Source: Candidatus Odyssella sp.
GTDB taxonomy: Bacteria; Pseudomonadota; Alphaproteobacteria; Paracaedibacterales; Paracaedibacteraceae
Direction: 5' to 3'
NCBI GenBank assembly: GCA_020718185.1
Contig: DYSP01000015.1
Location: forward strand, 1-35,078
Length of the DNA stretch: 35,078 nt
The notes under the pieces: model-generated
What the model saw: the letters and a program-made list of their open reading frames with translations, nothing else
The model's database searches: none
Told to the model about the DNA's origin: nothing
Translations under genes and position numbers: made by a program
Shown: positions 18,236 to 25,901 of the stretch, piece by piece
How the letters are laid out: every line of letters starts with the position of its first letter
Position numbering within the stretch: the first letter of the stretch is position 1

Positions 18236-18716
18236 TTCCAATGTAAATATCAAGAACCGCTGGGGTTAGGTCACTTGCACGTTCATCATAAACTTCAAAA
18301 TCTGCGATATAGCTTCTTTCACCGCCAAGTATTTCAGGGGACATAGTCCAGATTTCTTGCCATGCCTTGATACATACTTTTAGCATCGAACCAGAGTCAG
18401 TTGTAAATTTAATATATGTTTGGTTGGCGATGCTGAGTTGTTTTAAGTCTGCTGATACATCTTCAAATGACTCTACCTCTTCACCAATAAAGTAAGTATA
18501 GTCTCCTGTAACATCGCTTTCATACTCTGTATAAACACAATAAGTAACTCCGGGGTTTTTGCGATGAGTTATTTTTGCAGGTAGTGCATTTTGAAAATAC
18601 TGTTGGATTGTTGCCCCGATTTTTGCAGTTGATGGATGCATTTCCAAGGCATTGTTGGTGCGAACCGTAATGCCAACAAGCTTTATGGTTGGTAATTCTA
18701 TAAGTTGTTTTTGCAT
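18222..18716 (-). CDS. GyrI-like / AraC-type effector-binding domain protein
   Basis: The 164-aa protein looks like a stand-alone GyrI-like small-molecule-binding domain, the fold found at the C-terminus of Rob and BmrR-type regulators and in SbmC. Supporting segments are an early LPTIKLVGITVRT strand, a central YCVYTEYESDVTGDYTYFIGEEV region and a C-terminal FEVYDERASD...LDIYIGI block, which matches the family's usual ending. There is no DNA-binding domain. It begins one nucleotide after the transporter stop codon, so the two form an operon and it may sense or bind the same compound. Ligand unknown. Confidence 0.8.
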   Translation of the reverse strand: MQKQLIELPTIKLVGITVRTNNALEMHPSTAKIGATIQQYFQNALPAKITHRKNPGVTYCVYTEYESDVTGDYTYFIGEEVESFEDVSADLKQLSIANQTYIKFTTDSGSMLKVCIKAWQEIWTMSPEILGGERSYIADFEVYDERASDLTPAVLDIYIGINRS

Positions 18717-18717
18717 T

Positions 18718-19995
18718 TTATATATTCCTGAGATTAGTTAATGGGATGAGAGACAAGCGGTAGTAATATAAAAGGATGACCGAAATAAGAGATAAACAAG
18801 CCATTCCTAAAACCAGAAAAGCAGGTGCCAGTTTAGAGCCTGTCAGCTGGACACTTAACAAAGCCATAAGTGGTGCAGTGCCACCAAAGATGGCATTGGC
18901 AATATTATAAGAGATCCCCACACCGCTACAACGATTTATGACAGGATAAAGTTGAACAACAAAACTAGAACGAGGGCCAAAGCAAAGACCTAAGCTGATG
19001 GAAAAGAGACAGTGACAGACAATAATCCAAGCTGTGGACAAATAATAAGTAGCATAAACAGCTGGAATAATCGTCAAAATACTACCAGCAATACCAATCA
19101 AAAGACTTTGATATTGACCAATTTTATCTGAGAGTAATGCGCCTATCAGTGTCGCTGGCATCATAATTAATAGACTCGCGAGGGAAAGATACATCGAAAG
19201 TTCAGGGGTTGTTTGTTGCGGTAGATAGATAATTAAAATATAATAACCACAAGCATTAATGGCTAGAAACGTAATGGAAAGTAAAAAAGTGAAGGGATCT
19301 TTTAAAATAGCATCCCGCACAACATAACGTCTGGATGTGACAGAAGATTCTAAAAACTCAGGTGTTTCAACCAATTGATGCCTCATTATTAACCCCAATC
19401 CACCAAATAAAATACCCATCAAAAAAGGCAGCCGCCAACCCCAACTGAGCATTTGATCGCTGGTTAAAACACTGGTAAGGCCAAGCGATGTGAGTGTTGC
19501 TAAAATCATACCGGCAGAACTACCCATGTCTGCCCAGGAACCAAAATAGGCTCGCTTGTTTTTGGGCGCATTTTCAATTAGGTAAATAATGGACCCGCTA
19601 AATTCACCCCCCAAAGAAAGGCCTTGAATCAGCCGGCAACATAAAATGAGAAGGGGCGCAAGAAAGCCAATTTGATGGTAAGTGGGAAGTAATCCAATTG
19701 TCACAGTTGGAATTGTCATCATTAAAATAGAGATAATCAGGCTGATTTTTCGGCCGTAATGATCACCAATATAGCCGGCAATAATAGCACCAAGAGGGCG
19801 CATAATAAAGCCGATTGCAAATATGCTATAAGTGAGAAAAAGCGCTGTAGTTGGATGATCAGAGGGAAAGAATAGCTGGCTAATGTAAGGGGTTAAATAA
19901 CCAAAAATGGCGAATTCATACCATTCTAAAATGTTGCCAACAAAACAACTTACCCTTATTTTAAGCAAAGAGAGTTGTTGCTTTGTCATACTCAT
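18718..19995 (-). CDS. MFS transporter, metabolite:H+ symporter (ProP-like) family
   Basis: This 425-aa protein with about 12 hydrophobic spans belongs to the MHS branch of the major facilitator superfamily, which imports osmolytes, dicarboxylates or other metabolites with protons. It shows the N-terminal NILEWYEFAIFGY motif of this branch, GDHYGRK between TM2 and TM3, RLIQGLSLGGEFSG in TM4 and WGWRLPFLMG in TM6. The substrate cannot be read from the sequence. It heads a two-gene operon with the GyrI-like protein and is divergent from the phosphatase gene. The ribosome binding site is weak. Confidence 0.92.
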   Translation of the reverse strand: MSMTKQQLSLLKIRVSCFVGNILEWYEFAIFGYLTPYISQLFFPSDHPTTALFLTYSIFAIGFIMRPLGAIIAGYIGDHYGRKISLIISILMMTIPTVTIGLLPTYHQIGFLAPLLILCCRLIQGLSLGGEFSGSIIYLIENAPKNKRAYFGSWADMGSSAGMILATLTSLGLTSVLTSDQMLSWGWRLPFLMGILFGGLGLIMRHQLVETPEFLESSVTSRRYVVRDAILKDPFTFLLSITFLAINACGYYILIIYLPQQTTPELSMYLSLASLLIMMPATLIGALLSDKIGQYQSLLIGIAGSILTIIPAVYATYYLSTAWIIVCHCLFSISLGLCFGPRSSFVVQLYPVINRCSGVGISYNIANAIFGGTAPLMALLSVQLTGSKLAPAFLVLGMACLSLISVILLYYYRLSLIPLTNLRNI

Positions 19996-20099
19996 AAAAC
20001 ACTCATATTAATAAAAAACTAACATTTTCGTTATTTTATAGTCTATTTTACATTATGAATGAAAGCCAACTAAAAGTGAAAGGAGGGCGTTGTTCACAT

Positions 20100-21143
20100 A
20101 TGATACTCATTTTTTATTGTTTTATTACGTCTTGTTTTGCACAAGTAGCCTATGATCCAGCCTTTATAGTTGGGTGGAATGCCATACCTCATTATGATAG
20201 TTTTATCTTGGCGCCATATGATATTATTTTAGATGCAAAGGATGAGTACGCTCTTCCTCCGCGATTGCGAAGTCCTCGATTTTCAATTCCAACAACGCCT
20301 CATAGCGTTAATCTTGAAGGATTTAAAGCACTTAATATTTCGGGAAGTGGACAGTTTTCTGAGAGCCAGCTTGCCTTTTTTGTGCACTATTTAGTAAAAA
20401 ACCACCAGGTTCAAGCTCATAAATTTGTAGTGGTGGATTTACGTGAAGAGCCCCACGGTTTTATAAATCAAGATGCTGTAACTTTTTATTATGGACCACT
20501 CACTTTAAAAAAAAATCAACCATCTGCTGTGATTCTAGCTGACGATCAGCAAAGAATGCGTTTTGCGCAAGCATGTAATTATGTATTAGTGAATCATATT
20601 ACCAAGCACGATGGAATGCCTGCTACAAAAAAACCAAATATTATTGCCCTCAAATCAGCCGCTACTGAACAAGAGATTGCGGCAAAACTAGGAGTACAAT
20701 ATATTCGTATTTCAGTGACAGATCATTTTCGACCAGACCACAATGATGTGAATGAGTTCATCAATTTTGTGAATAGTCTTGATGAGGATGCTTGGGTTCA
20801 TGTTAAGTGCCGAGGTGGACGAGGGCGTACCACCACTTTTATGGTTATGTACGATATGCTAAAAAACCCACAACTAACTAAAGATGACTTTTTTAAACGG
20901 CAAGTATTGATTCATGGAGTCAATTTTTTAAAAATGTCAGTTGCAAAGGGGCATGAATGGAAGTCAGCACTAGCAGCGGGGCGTCTTCAATTTCTCAATT
21001 GCTTTTATGAATATTTGCATGCCCCCGATGGATATGTAAAATATATGGAAGGTTCAAAGGAAAATCATTATAAATGGTCTGATTGGGTGCGGATCCATTA
21101 CCCCGGGTTGGTGGATGAGACTTATGAGTCAGTTATTGAATGA
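20100..21143 (+). CDS. secreted PTP-like inositol-phosphatase (phytase-like) protein
   Basis: The Cys-dependent phosphatase loop is clear: HVKCRGGRGRTT with Cys237 and Arg243 (CX5R), preceded by a general-acid loop FRPDH (Asp213). Upstream DLREEPHGFIN fits the DLRxExHGxxN motif of PTP-like phytases and related bacterial effectors. I start at the ATG at 20100, 11 nt after a strong AAAGGAGGG site, giving 347 aa with a short signal sequence (MILIFYCFITSCFA). ITSC could be a lipobox. An upstream in-frame ATG at 20055 lacks a ribosome binding site but would add a basic N-region. The likely substrate is an inositol phosphate or phosphoprotein in the periplasm or a host cell; this is inferred from the family. 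The 3' end overlaps the glycosyltransferase by 11 nt. Confidence 0.88.
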   Translation: MILIFYCFITSCFAQVAYDPAFIVGWNAIPHYDSFILAPYDIILDAKDEYALPPRLRSPRFSIPTTPHSVNLEGFKALNISGSGQFSESQLAFFVHYLVKNHQVQAHKFVVVDLREEPHGFINQDAVTFYYGPLTLKKNQPSAVILADDQQRMRFAQACNYVLVNHITKHDGMPATKKPNIIALKSAATEQEIAAKLGVQYIRISVTDHFRPDHNDVNEFINFVNSLDEDAWVHVKCRGGRGRTTTFMVMYDMLKNPQLTKDDFFKRQVLIHGVNFLKMSVAKGHEWKSALAAGRLQFLNCFYEYLHAPDGYVKYMEGSKENHYKWSDWVRIHYPGLVDETYESVIE

Positions 21144-22188
21144 AAGCATCGATGAGGTTTAAAATTTTCTGACAATGAGTTTTTAAAGAAAAATCATAGT
21201 TTATAAGTTGATTAGCATCTTTATTAAAGCAGAAATCAGTCGTGAGTGCCTGACGAATAACTACATCTAAATCTTCAATGTTGCCAGATTCAAAAACAAG
21301 TTTAACAGACTCATCTATAACCTCGCTGGCACCAAGTTTATCGCTAACAATAATAGGTGTTTCAGATTGAATAGATTCAATAGCTACTAACCCAAACGGT
21401 TCATAGGTTGATGCCATGATCGTAAAATCTGCAGCCTGATAGAATGGTAAAATATCATTGTGATGGCCATAATATGTAATATTTGGTGCCGTGCGTGATA
21501 AAGGGCGTCCAACAACGGCAAGATGAATTGGCAGATTAGATGTGCTGAAATAGGATTCAAGCAGCTTGTATCCTTTGCGCGTATGGCTGGAAGAAGGAAA
21601 AAGGAAAATTTTTTTATTAAGAGGTAGATTTAGCGATTTTTTAAGGGCTTCTTTTGAGACAACAGGATAAAACCGACTTGCATCAACAGGGGGGTAAAGC
21701 ACATGAATTTTACTGGTGGGAATATTGTAAAATTGCTTTAATTCCTCAGCCATTAATTGTGAATGTGCAATAATTAGTTGCGCATTTTGATAAAGATTTC
21801 GCTCTAATTTAATTTGCAAACGGTCACTAAACTTTATTTTTTTTAGCGTATTTTTTAAAAATCCGATGTGAGTACCACCACAAATAGCAACTTGTGAACA
21901 AGTATTACGTGTAACACTAATTAATGGTGCAGAATCAAGGTTTTTTTGCTTTTGCTGCAATAAGTAAGAATAGAGTTGATCACGTAGTTTTCCAGGTACC
22001 CATGAAGTATTGATGAGAACAGGGATTATTTTCTTGTATTCAGGCAAAGAAGAATCAAACTTTTTTGCAAAGCAAGTGATTGCAATATCTAGTTCAGAAA
22101 AGCCATTGATGAGGTCGATAACATATCGCTCCATTCCCCCACCATACTGCAGTTTATGACAGGCGATTCCAATTTTTTCTATCGTCAT
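21133..22188 (-). CDS. glycosyltransferase family 4, LPS-core-like
   Basis: This is a GT-B fold glycosyltransferase. The N-terminal IGIACHKLQYGGGMERYV segment resembles the WaaG-type LPS core glucosyltransferases. The donor-binding domain carries LFPSSSHTRKGYKLL, VVGRPL and the EX7E motif EPFGLVAIE (about residues 270-280), followed by TPIIVSDKLGASEVI. I chose the ATG at 22188 (351 aa); a GTG at 22200 is possible, and neither has a good ribosome binding site. It probably adds a sugar to lipopolysaccharide or another envelope glycan on the inner face of the inner membrane. The specific sugar is unknown. It converges with the phosphatase gene. Confidence 0.9.
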   Translation of the reverse strand: MTIEKIGIACHKLQYGGGMERYVIDLINGFSELDIAITCFAKKFDSSLPEYKKIIPVLINTSWVPGKLRDQLYSYLLQQKQKNLDSAPLISVTRNTCSQVAICGGTHIGFLKNTLKKIKFSDRLQIKLERNLYQNAQLIIAHSQLMAEELKQFYNIPTSKIHVLYPPVDASRFYPVVSKEALKKSLNLPLNKKIFLFPSSSHTRKGYKLLESYFSTSNLPIHLAVVGRPLSRTAPNITYYGHHNDILPFYQAADFTIMASTYEPFGLVAIESIQSETPIIVSDKLGASEVIDESVKLVFESGNIEDLDVVIRQALTTDFCFNKDANQLINYDFSLKTHCQKILNLIDAFIQ

Positions 22189-22302
22189 TTTAGTATACAC
22201 AGTAGCAAAGGTTGGCCAATTTTATCTTGAAGTTTACTCAAGCATTTTGGTCAGCATTAGTCAAATTTTAATTTTCATTCAACCTTACAAAGCCTAATTG
22301 AC

Positions 22303-22489
22303 TATATTAACCCCAATAATGGATAAGGAAACTTGAAACCCTTTGGATTAACGGCTCTTTTCCTGACATCAGAACCCTAACAATACTCAAATAGACTAAC
22401 TATTCTGCGCTTTTTATGAACCCGATATCAAGAAATCGCTCGTTACTCCTTGCTTTTAAAGCATCCTTATCCATTACTGGGGTTATATA
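22303..22489. repeat. long inverted repeat, unit A
   Basis: The left arm (22303-22328) and right arm (22464-22489) are about 26 nt each and pair with one indel and one mismatch; the core TAATGGATAAGGA is identical. The interior contains AGACTAACTATTC at 22393-22405. It could be a small non-autonomous mobile element or a structured RNA. Confidence 0.7.
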
Positions 22490-22650
22490 GCTAAAGCAAT
22501 ATAATTTCATCAATTTTCTAGATTGATTTTTGCCGAACTTTCGGTGCCTCAAAATCCTTAAAGAGACTAACTATTCGCGGATTTTGAGGCTTGAAATTTC
22601 GATCAAAACTGCATCATAAAATGTGACATAATTAGGTTGCTTTAGCTATA
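22486..22650. repeat. inverted repeat, unit B, sharing an end with unit A
   Basis: TATAGCTAAAGCAA (22486-22499) and its exact complement (22637-22650) bracket the inner hairpin of unit C. Unit B starts within the last bases of the unit A right arm, so the two units abut. Confidence 0.65.
22527..22608. repeat. hairpin, unit C
   Basis: A perfect 12-bp stem GCCTCAAAATCC / GGATTTTGAGGC (22546-22557 with 22579-22590) extends outward imperfectly to about 30 bp. The loop carries AGACTAACTATTC (22564-22576), the same 13-mer as in unit A. No T run follows, so it is not an obvious terminator. Confidence 0.7.
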
Positions 22651-22717
22651 GTAATAGAAAGATTTTAAATCTTATGTCATAAAATGTATATGCTTCAACG
22701 AATGAAGGAATATGACC

Positions 22718-23605
22718 ATGATAAATCAAATATCAGGAAAATTAATTCGAGATCTTTTACCCAAACGTGCCAAAAATGCAACTAAATTTACAAATGGGTA
22801 TGTGAGTGTTGTTGGTGGTTCAATTGATTTTCCAGGAGCCGTTAGGCTAGCATCACATGCTGCAGCAAGGATTGGGGCTGGTGGTGTCATTGCTCTTATT
22901 CCAGAATCAATTCGTCACACCACGGGGGCTTTTTCACCTGAAATTATTGTGTGGGAGCTTAAAGAATATCAGGATCATTTGACCCACGCATCTGCTTTTG
23001 AAAAAGTTGATAAAGCGCATGATAATTCAAAAGCTATATTAATTGGATGTGGAATGGGGCGAGAAGGAGAAACAATTCTTTTCATCAAGGATTGCTTGTC
23101 TCATATAACCAAACCATGCGTGATTGATGCTGATGCCTTATATGCGCTGGGCGTATTGGGAGAAAAATTTATCATCGAACGGCCGCATCGTCAGTGGGTT
23201 TTAACACCTCATGCGGGTGAATTTGAACGTCTTTTAACTGCTTTTGGATATGCATTTGATCAAAATATTGCTCAGAAACTTGCGGTAAAATGGCAGTGCA
23301 CGCTTGTTTTAAAAGGTGCACCAACAATGATTTATTTGCCAAATGGGGATTGTTTTGAAAATCCAACCGGTAATCCTGCAGCAACTACGGCTGGATGTGG
23401 CGATGTATTAGCCGGGATCATTGCTGGATTATTAGCGCAAGGACTGTCTACTGAACATGCAGCGATGACCGGCATGTATATAGCTGGAAAAGCAGCGGAT
23501 GAATACGTTAAAACATATAAATTTCATTCTCTACTTGCCTCTGATATTATCGACTGGTTGCCCCTTATGCTTAGAATTTTTAATGATATAGAAGAAGAAA
23601 AATAA
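22718..23605 (+). CDS. nnrD: ADP-dependent NAD(P)H-hydrate dehydratase
   Basis: NnrD repairs the damaged cofactor NAD(P)HX by ADP-dependent dehydration. The protein is the ribokinase-like YjeF C-terminal domain alone, without the epimerase (NnrE) half. Motifs are VSVVGGSIDFPGAVRLA near the start, VLTPHAGEFERL (about 167) and NPTGNPAATTAGCGDVLAG (about 220), with the catalytic Asp in GCGDV. The usual PGMATGGTGD version is modified here. I chose the ATG at 22718 (295 aa), 8 nt after AAGGA; an ATG at 22712 lies too close to that site. The stop codon overlaps the next start by 1 nt. Confidence 0.92.
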   Translation: MINQISGKLIRDLLPKRAKNATKFTNGYVSVVGGSIDFPGAVRLASHAAARIGAGGVIALIPESIRHTTGAFSPEIIVWELKEYQDHLTHASAFEKVDKAHDNSKAILIGCGMGREGETILFIKDCLSHITKPCVIDADALYALGVLGEKFIIERPHRQWVLTPHAGEFERLLTAFGYAFDQNIAQKLAVKWQCTLVLKGAPTMIYLPNGDCFENPTGNPAATTAGCGDVLAGIIAGLLAQGLSTEHAAMTGMYIAGKAADEYVKTYKFHSLLASDIIDWLPLMLRIFNDIEEEK

Positions 23606-24852
23606 TGATTATTCAAGGTACTGTAAAATCTCTAGGCATGGATGCCGATGGCTTAGTAGAACATGAAGGTGAAAAATATTACGTACCCTATACAGCTCCA
23701 GGGGATGTGATTGAATTCGAAGTTATCAAAGAAAAGCGTCGCACGCGCCTTAACGTAACGCAAATTATCACACCTTCACCACTTCGAACAACTCCGCCTT
23801 GTTCGCATTTTGGTAGTTGTGGTGGGTGTAAATTACAACACGTCACAAACGAATTTTACCTTGATTTTAAGATGCAACAATTAATGCGAGCTCTTGATTT
23901 TCACGGTGTTGTGCCAGAAGAAGTACGTCCTGTTCATGTGATTCCCGAACACAAACGTCGCCGTATTTCTCTTACCTTTGCGCATCGCTTTGAAGGGATG
24001 GTGCTGGGGTATGTACGTCGTCAGTCAAAACATATTATTGATGTGCAACAGTGCTTTCTTATTCGTCCAGAAATTGAGAGCTTATTACCAAAGTTGAGAG
24101 ATTTTTTGCGGATGCTCTTTCCTCACCGAGAATCTGGTTATGTCGATATCATTGCCAGTCGTACAGGATTAGATGTCAATGTAAAGACGGGGTATCTTAA
24201 AAAATTGAATTGGGAACAGTCAGAGTTATTTACAGCATTTGCGGTTGACAATAATCTTGCCCGTTTATCTCTTAATTATCGTCCAGTAATAACGATTTCT
24301 GAACCAACTGTTCAATTCAGTGGTGTTAATGTAGTGGTTGAGGCTGGAAAATTTCTTCAAGCCAGTGATGAGGCGGATGCCTTTATGTTGGCGTGTGTGG
24401 AAGAGTATATGCCAAAGAAAATCGCTTATGGTCTTGATCTATTTTCTGGACGAGGTACATTTACCTTTTTATTGGCAAAAAAAGCACCAGTTGATGCGTT
24501 TGAATGTGAGCAAGATGCAATTAATGCTATGCAAGCAGCGGCAAAAAATATTCGCGCGGATTTGAATGTCATTAAGCGTGATTTATTCACCTATCCATTG
24601 CAAAAAGAAGAACTTGCTAAATATGATTTTATCATGGTTGACCCTCCCAGAGCTGGGGCTTTACAGCAGGTAGAACAAATTGGGCAATCAACGGTGAAAG
24701 ATCTTGTCTATATTTCGTGTAGCCCAGCTTCCTTTGCGCGTGACGCTCAGATTTTGAAACAGCATGGATTTGTTTTAAATTCTGTTACGCCACTTGATCA
24801 ATTTTTATGGTCAGAACATTTAGAAGTGATTGCGAAATTTAGTCGATTATAG
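23605..24852 (+). CDS. TrmA/RlmD-family RNA (uracil-5-)-methyltransferase
   Basis: This 415-aa SAM-dependent enzyme makes 5-methyluridine in tRNA or 23S rRNA. It begins with a TRAM RNA-binding domain (about 1-58), then four cysteines for a [4Fe-4S] cluster (Cys66, Cys72, Cys75, Cys150). The Rossmann domain has GLDLFSGRGTFTFLLA, MVDPPRAGA and the catalytic cysteine in YISCSPASFARD, ending with the conserved HLEVIAKF. The presence of TRAM and the cluster suggests the RlmD/RumA branch, but the exact target uridine cannot be decided by reading. It overlaps nnrD by 1 nt, so the two are cotranscribed. Confidence 0.93.
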   Translation: MIIQGTVKSLGMDADGLVEHEGEKYYVPYTAPGDVIEFEVIKEKRRTRLNVTQIITPSPLRTTPPCSHFGSCGGCKLQHVTNEFYLDFKMQQLMRALDFHGVVPEEVRPVHVIPEHKRRRISLTFAHRFEGMVLGYVRRQSKHIIDVQQCFLIRPEIESLLPKLRDFLRMLFPHRESGYVDIIASRTGLDVNVKTGYLKKLNWEQSELFTAFAVDNNLARLSLNYRPVITISEPTVQFSGVNVVVEAGKFLQASDEADAFMLACVEEYMPKKIAYGLDLFSGRGTFTFLLAKKAPVDAFECEQDAINAMQAAAKNIRADLNVIKRDLFTYPLQKEELAKYDFIMVDPPRAGALQQVEQIGQSTVKDLVYISCSPASFARDAQILKQHGFVLNSVTPLDQFLWSEHLEVIAKFSRL

Positions 24853-24925
24853 ATCACCTTTACTTTTTATTAATTTTTTTATTCTAAACTATAAATTAAT
24901 TCTATTCTAAAAATGGTGTTTAAAA

Positions 24926-25810
24926 ATGATTAAGAAGATCTATTACCTAAGTGTCAGCATCATGAGTGTTGGGTTTTTGTTGAACATAAATCCTGCATAT
25001 GCAAACGACAACTGTACAACATATTGCCAAGAAAATATGTGTCGTCATTCACCAGATCTTGCAACCATTTGTTACGAAGAATGCTCACAAGCTCGGGCAT
25101 GTCATTTAGCTGCATTTGATGAATTGCGTAAATTGAAGGAGCAAATTCAGCGTTCAAAAAAACAGTATACGAGAAATAAATCAGATGTGGTAACTGAGAT
25201 AGCTCCAGAAACACCTACTCTAACCACACCAATAGATGATATGCCATCAATCGAAATTCCATCAGGTATACCAATACCTCCGCCACCACCACCATCATTA
25301 GAAATAAGGGAAACACCAAAAACCCTTGAAGAACAAATTCGTGAAACAAAAGAATTGATGGAAAATAAAACTCAAGAACAAGAAAATTCCGTTGAAAAGC
25401 CAATAGCGTCTACATCTGACATATCGTCATCTAACATAAACAAAATGCCTGAAACTCTCATGGATCAAATTCGCGCAGGTAAGCAGTTAAATAAGGTTCA
25501 AGAATCTGAGACACAAAAACCAGAAACTCTCTTGGATCAAATTCGTATTGGAAGGCAATTAAAAAATGCTCAAGAACGAGAAATAGCACCTGAACCGCCT
25601 AAGCCGGAAACTCTCTTGGATCAAATTCGTATTGGAAGGCAATTAAAAAATGCTCAAGAACGAGAAATAGCACCTGAACCGCCTAAGCCGGAAACTCTCT
25701 TGGATCAAATTCGTGCGGGTAAGCAATTAAACCCACCTACCGAGCGACTACCAAGCAAAGCATGGGAAAATAAAGTATCTGATTTATCAGAAGTTCATGT
25801 CCCAGAGTAG
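24926..25810 (+). CDS. secreted protein with tandem WH2-like actin-binding motifs and a polyproline tract
   Basis: The 294-aa protein has a signal peptide (cleavage about AYA-ND, residue 27) and a Cys-rich head (seven Cys in 30-59). A basic helix follows, then a proline region with six consecutive prolines (118-123). The C-terminal half has four copies of a motif reading ETL(L/M)DQIR(I/A)G(R/K)QL(K/N), starting near residues 175, 199, 227 and 255. A degenerate copy lies near 132 (TLEEQIRETKEL). This matches the eukaryotic WH2 consensus LLDQIRxGxxLKxV found in WASP family proteins, where it binds G-actin; hexaproline next to WH2 is also the layout of actin nucleators. No acidic Arp2/3-binding tail is seen. 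Bacterial parallels are Sca2, VopL/VopF and Tarp. I infer an exported actin-binding effector. Copies 2 and 3 are 83/84 identical in DNA. It appears to be a single-gene unit. Confidence 0.85.
   Translation: MIKKIYYLSVSIMSVGFLLNINPAYANDNCTTYCQENMCRHSPDLATICYEECSQARACHLAAFDELRKLKEQIQRSKKQYTRNKSDVVTEIAPETPTLTTPIDDMPSIEIPSGIPIPPPPPPSLEIRETPKTLEEQIRETKELMENKTQEQENSVEKPIASTSDISSSNINKMPETLMDQIRAGKQLNKVQESETQKPETLLDQIRIGRQLKNAQEREIAPEPPKPETLLDQIRIGRQLKNAQEREIAPEPPKPETLLDQIRAGKQLNPPTERLPSKAWENKVSDLSEVHVPE
25520..25720 (+). repeat. 84-bp tandem coding repeat (WH2 units)
   Basis: 25520-25603 and 25604-25687 differ at a single position (cca/ccg). A third, partial unit starts at 25688 and matches for about 27 nt before diverging. 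Each unit encodes one 28-residue WH2-like repeat, so changes in copy number keep the frame. Confidence 0.9.
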
Positions 25811-25829
25811 TTGAAATGTCATAAAAAAC

Positions 25830-25873
25830 ACTTAGGTTGACAAATGTTTTATACTAAATTTGTCAACCTAAGT
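25830..25873. terminator. hairpin terminator between the WH2-protein gene and acs
   Basis: A perfect 16-bp stem (25830-25845 with 25858-25873) has a 12-nt loop. On the minus strand it is followed by a TGTTTTTTAT run, so it should terminate acs. On the plus strand the T run is weaker but it may also stop the WH2-protein transcript. Confidence 0.8.
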
Positions 25874-25901
25874 CTTGATTTTCACAAAGTAGGTAATAGG
25901 T

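Larger units (their letters stand above)
22201..22711. other. 511-nt gene-free stretch filled with inverted repeats
   Basis: No coding frame is credible here. The stretch is made mostly of nested and adjacent inverted repeats (separate entries at 22303-22489, 22486-22650 and 22527-22608) plus two copies of AGACTAACTATTC. The repeat TCATAAAATGT also occurs twice near the nnrD side. The nnrD promoter presumably lies in the last 60 nt. Confidence 0.6.

Noticed and set aside
25202-25403. Minus-strand hydrophobic open frame opposite the WH2-protein gene
   Set aside because: It is the antisense shadow of the proline- and glutamate-rich coding sequence.
25746-25810. Arp2/3-activating CA region after the last WH2 motif
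   Set aside because: The tail has a tryptophan but is not acidic enough and lacks a recognisable central amphipathic motif, so I do not claim Arp2/3 activation.
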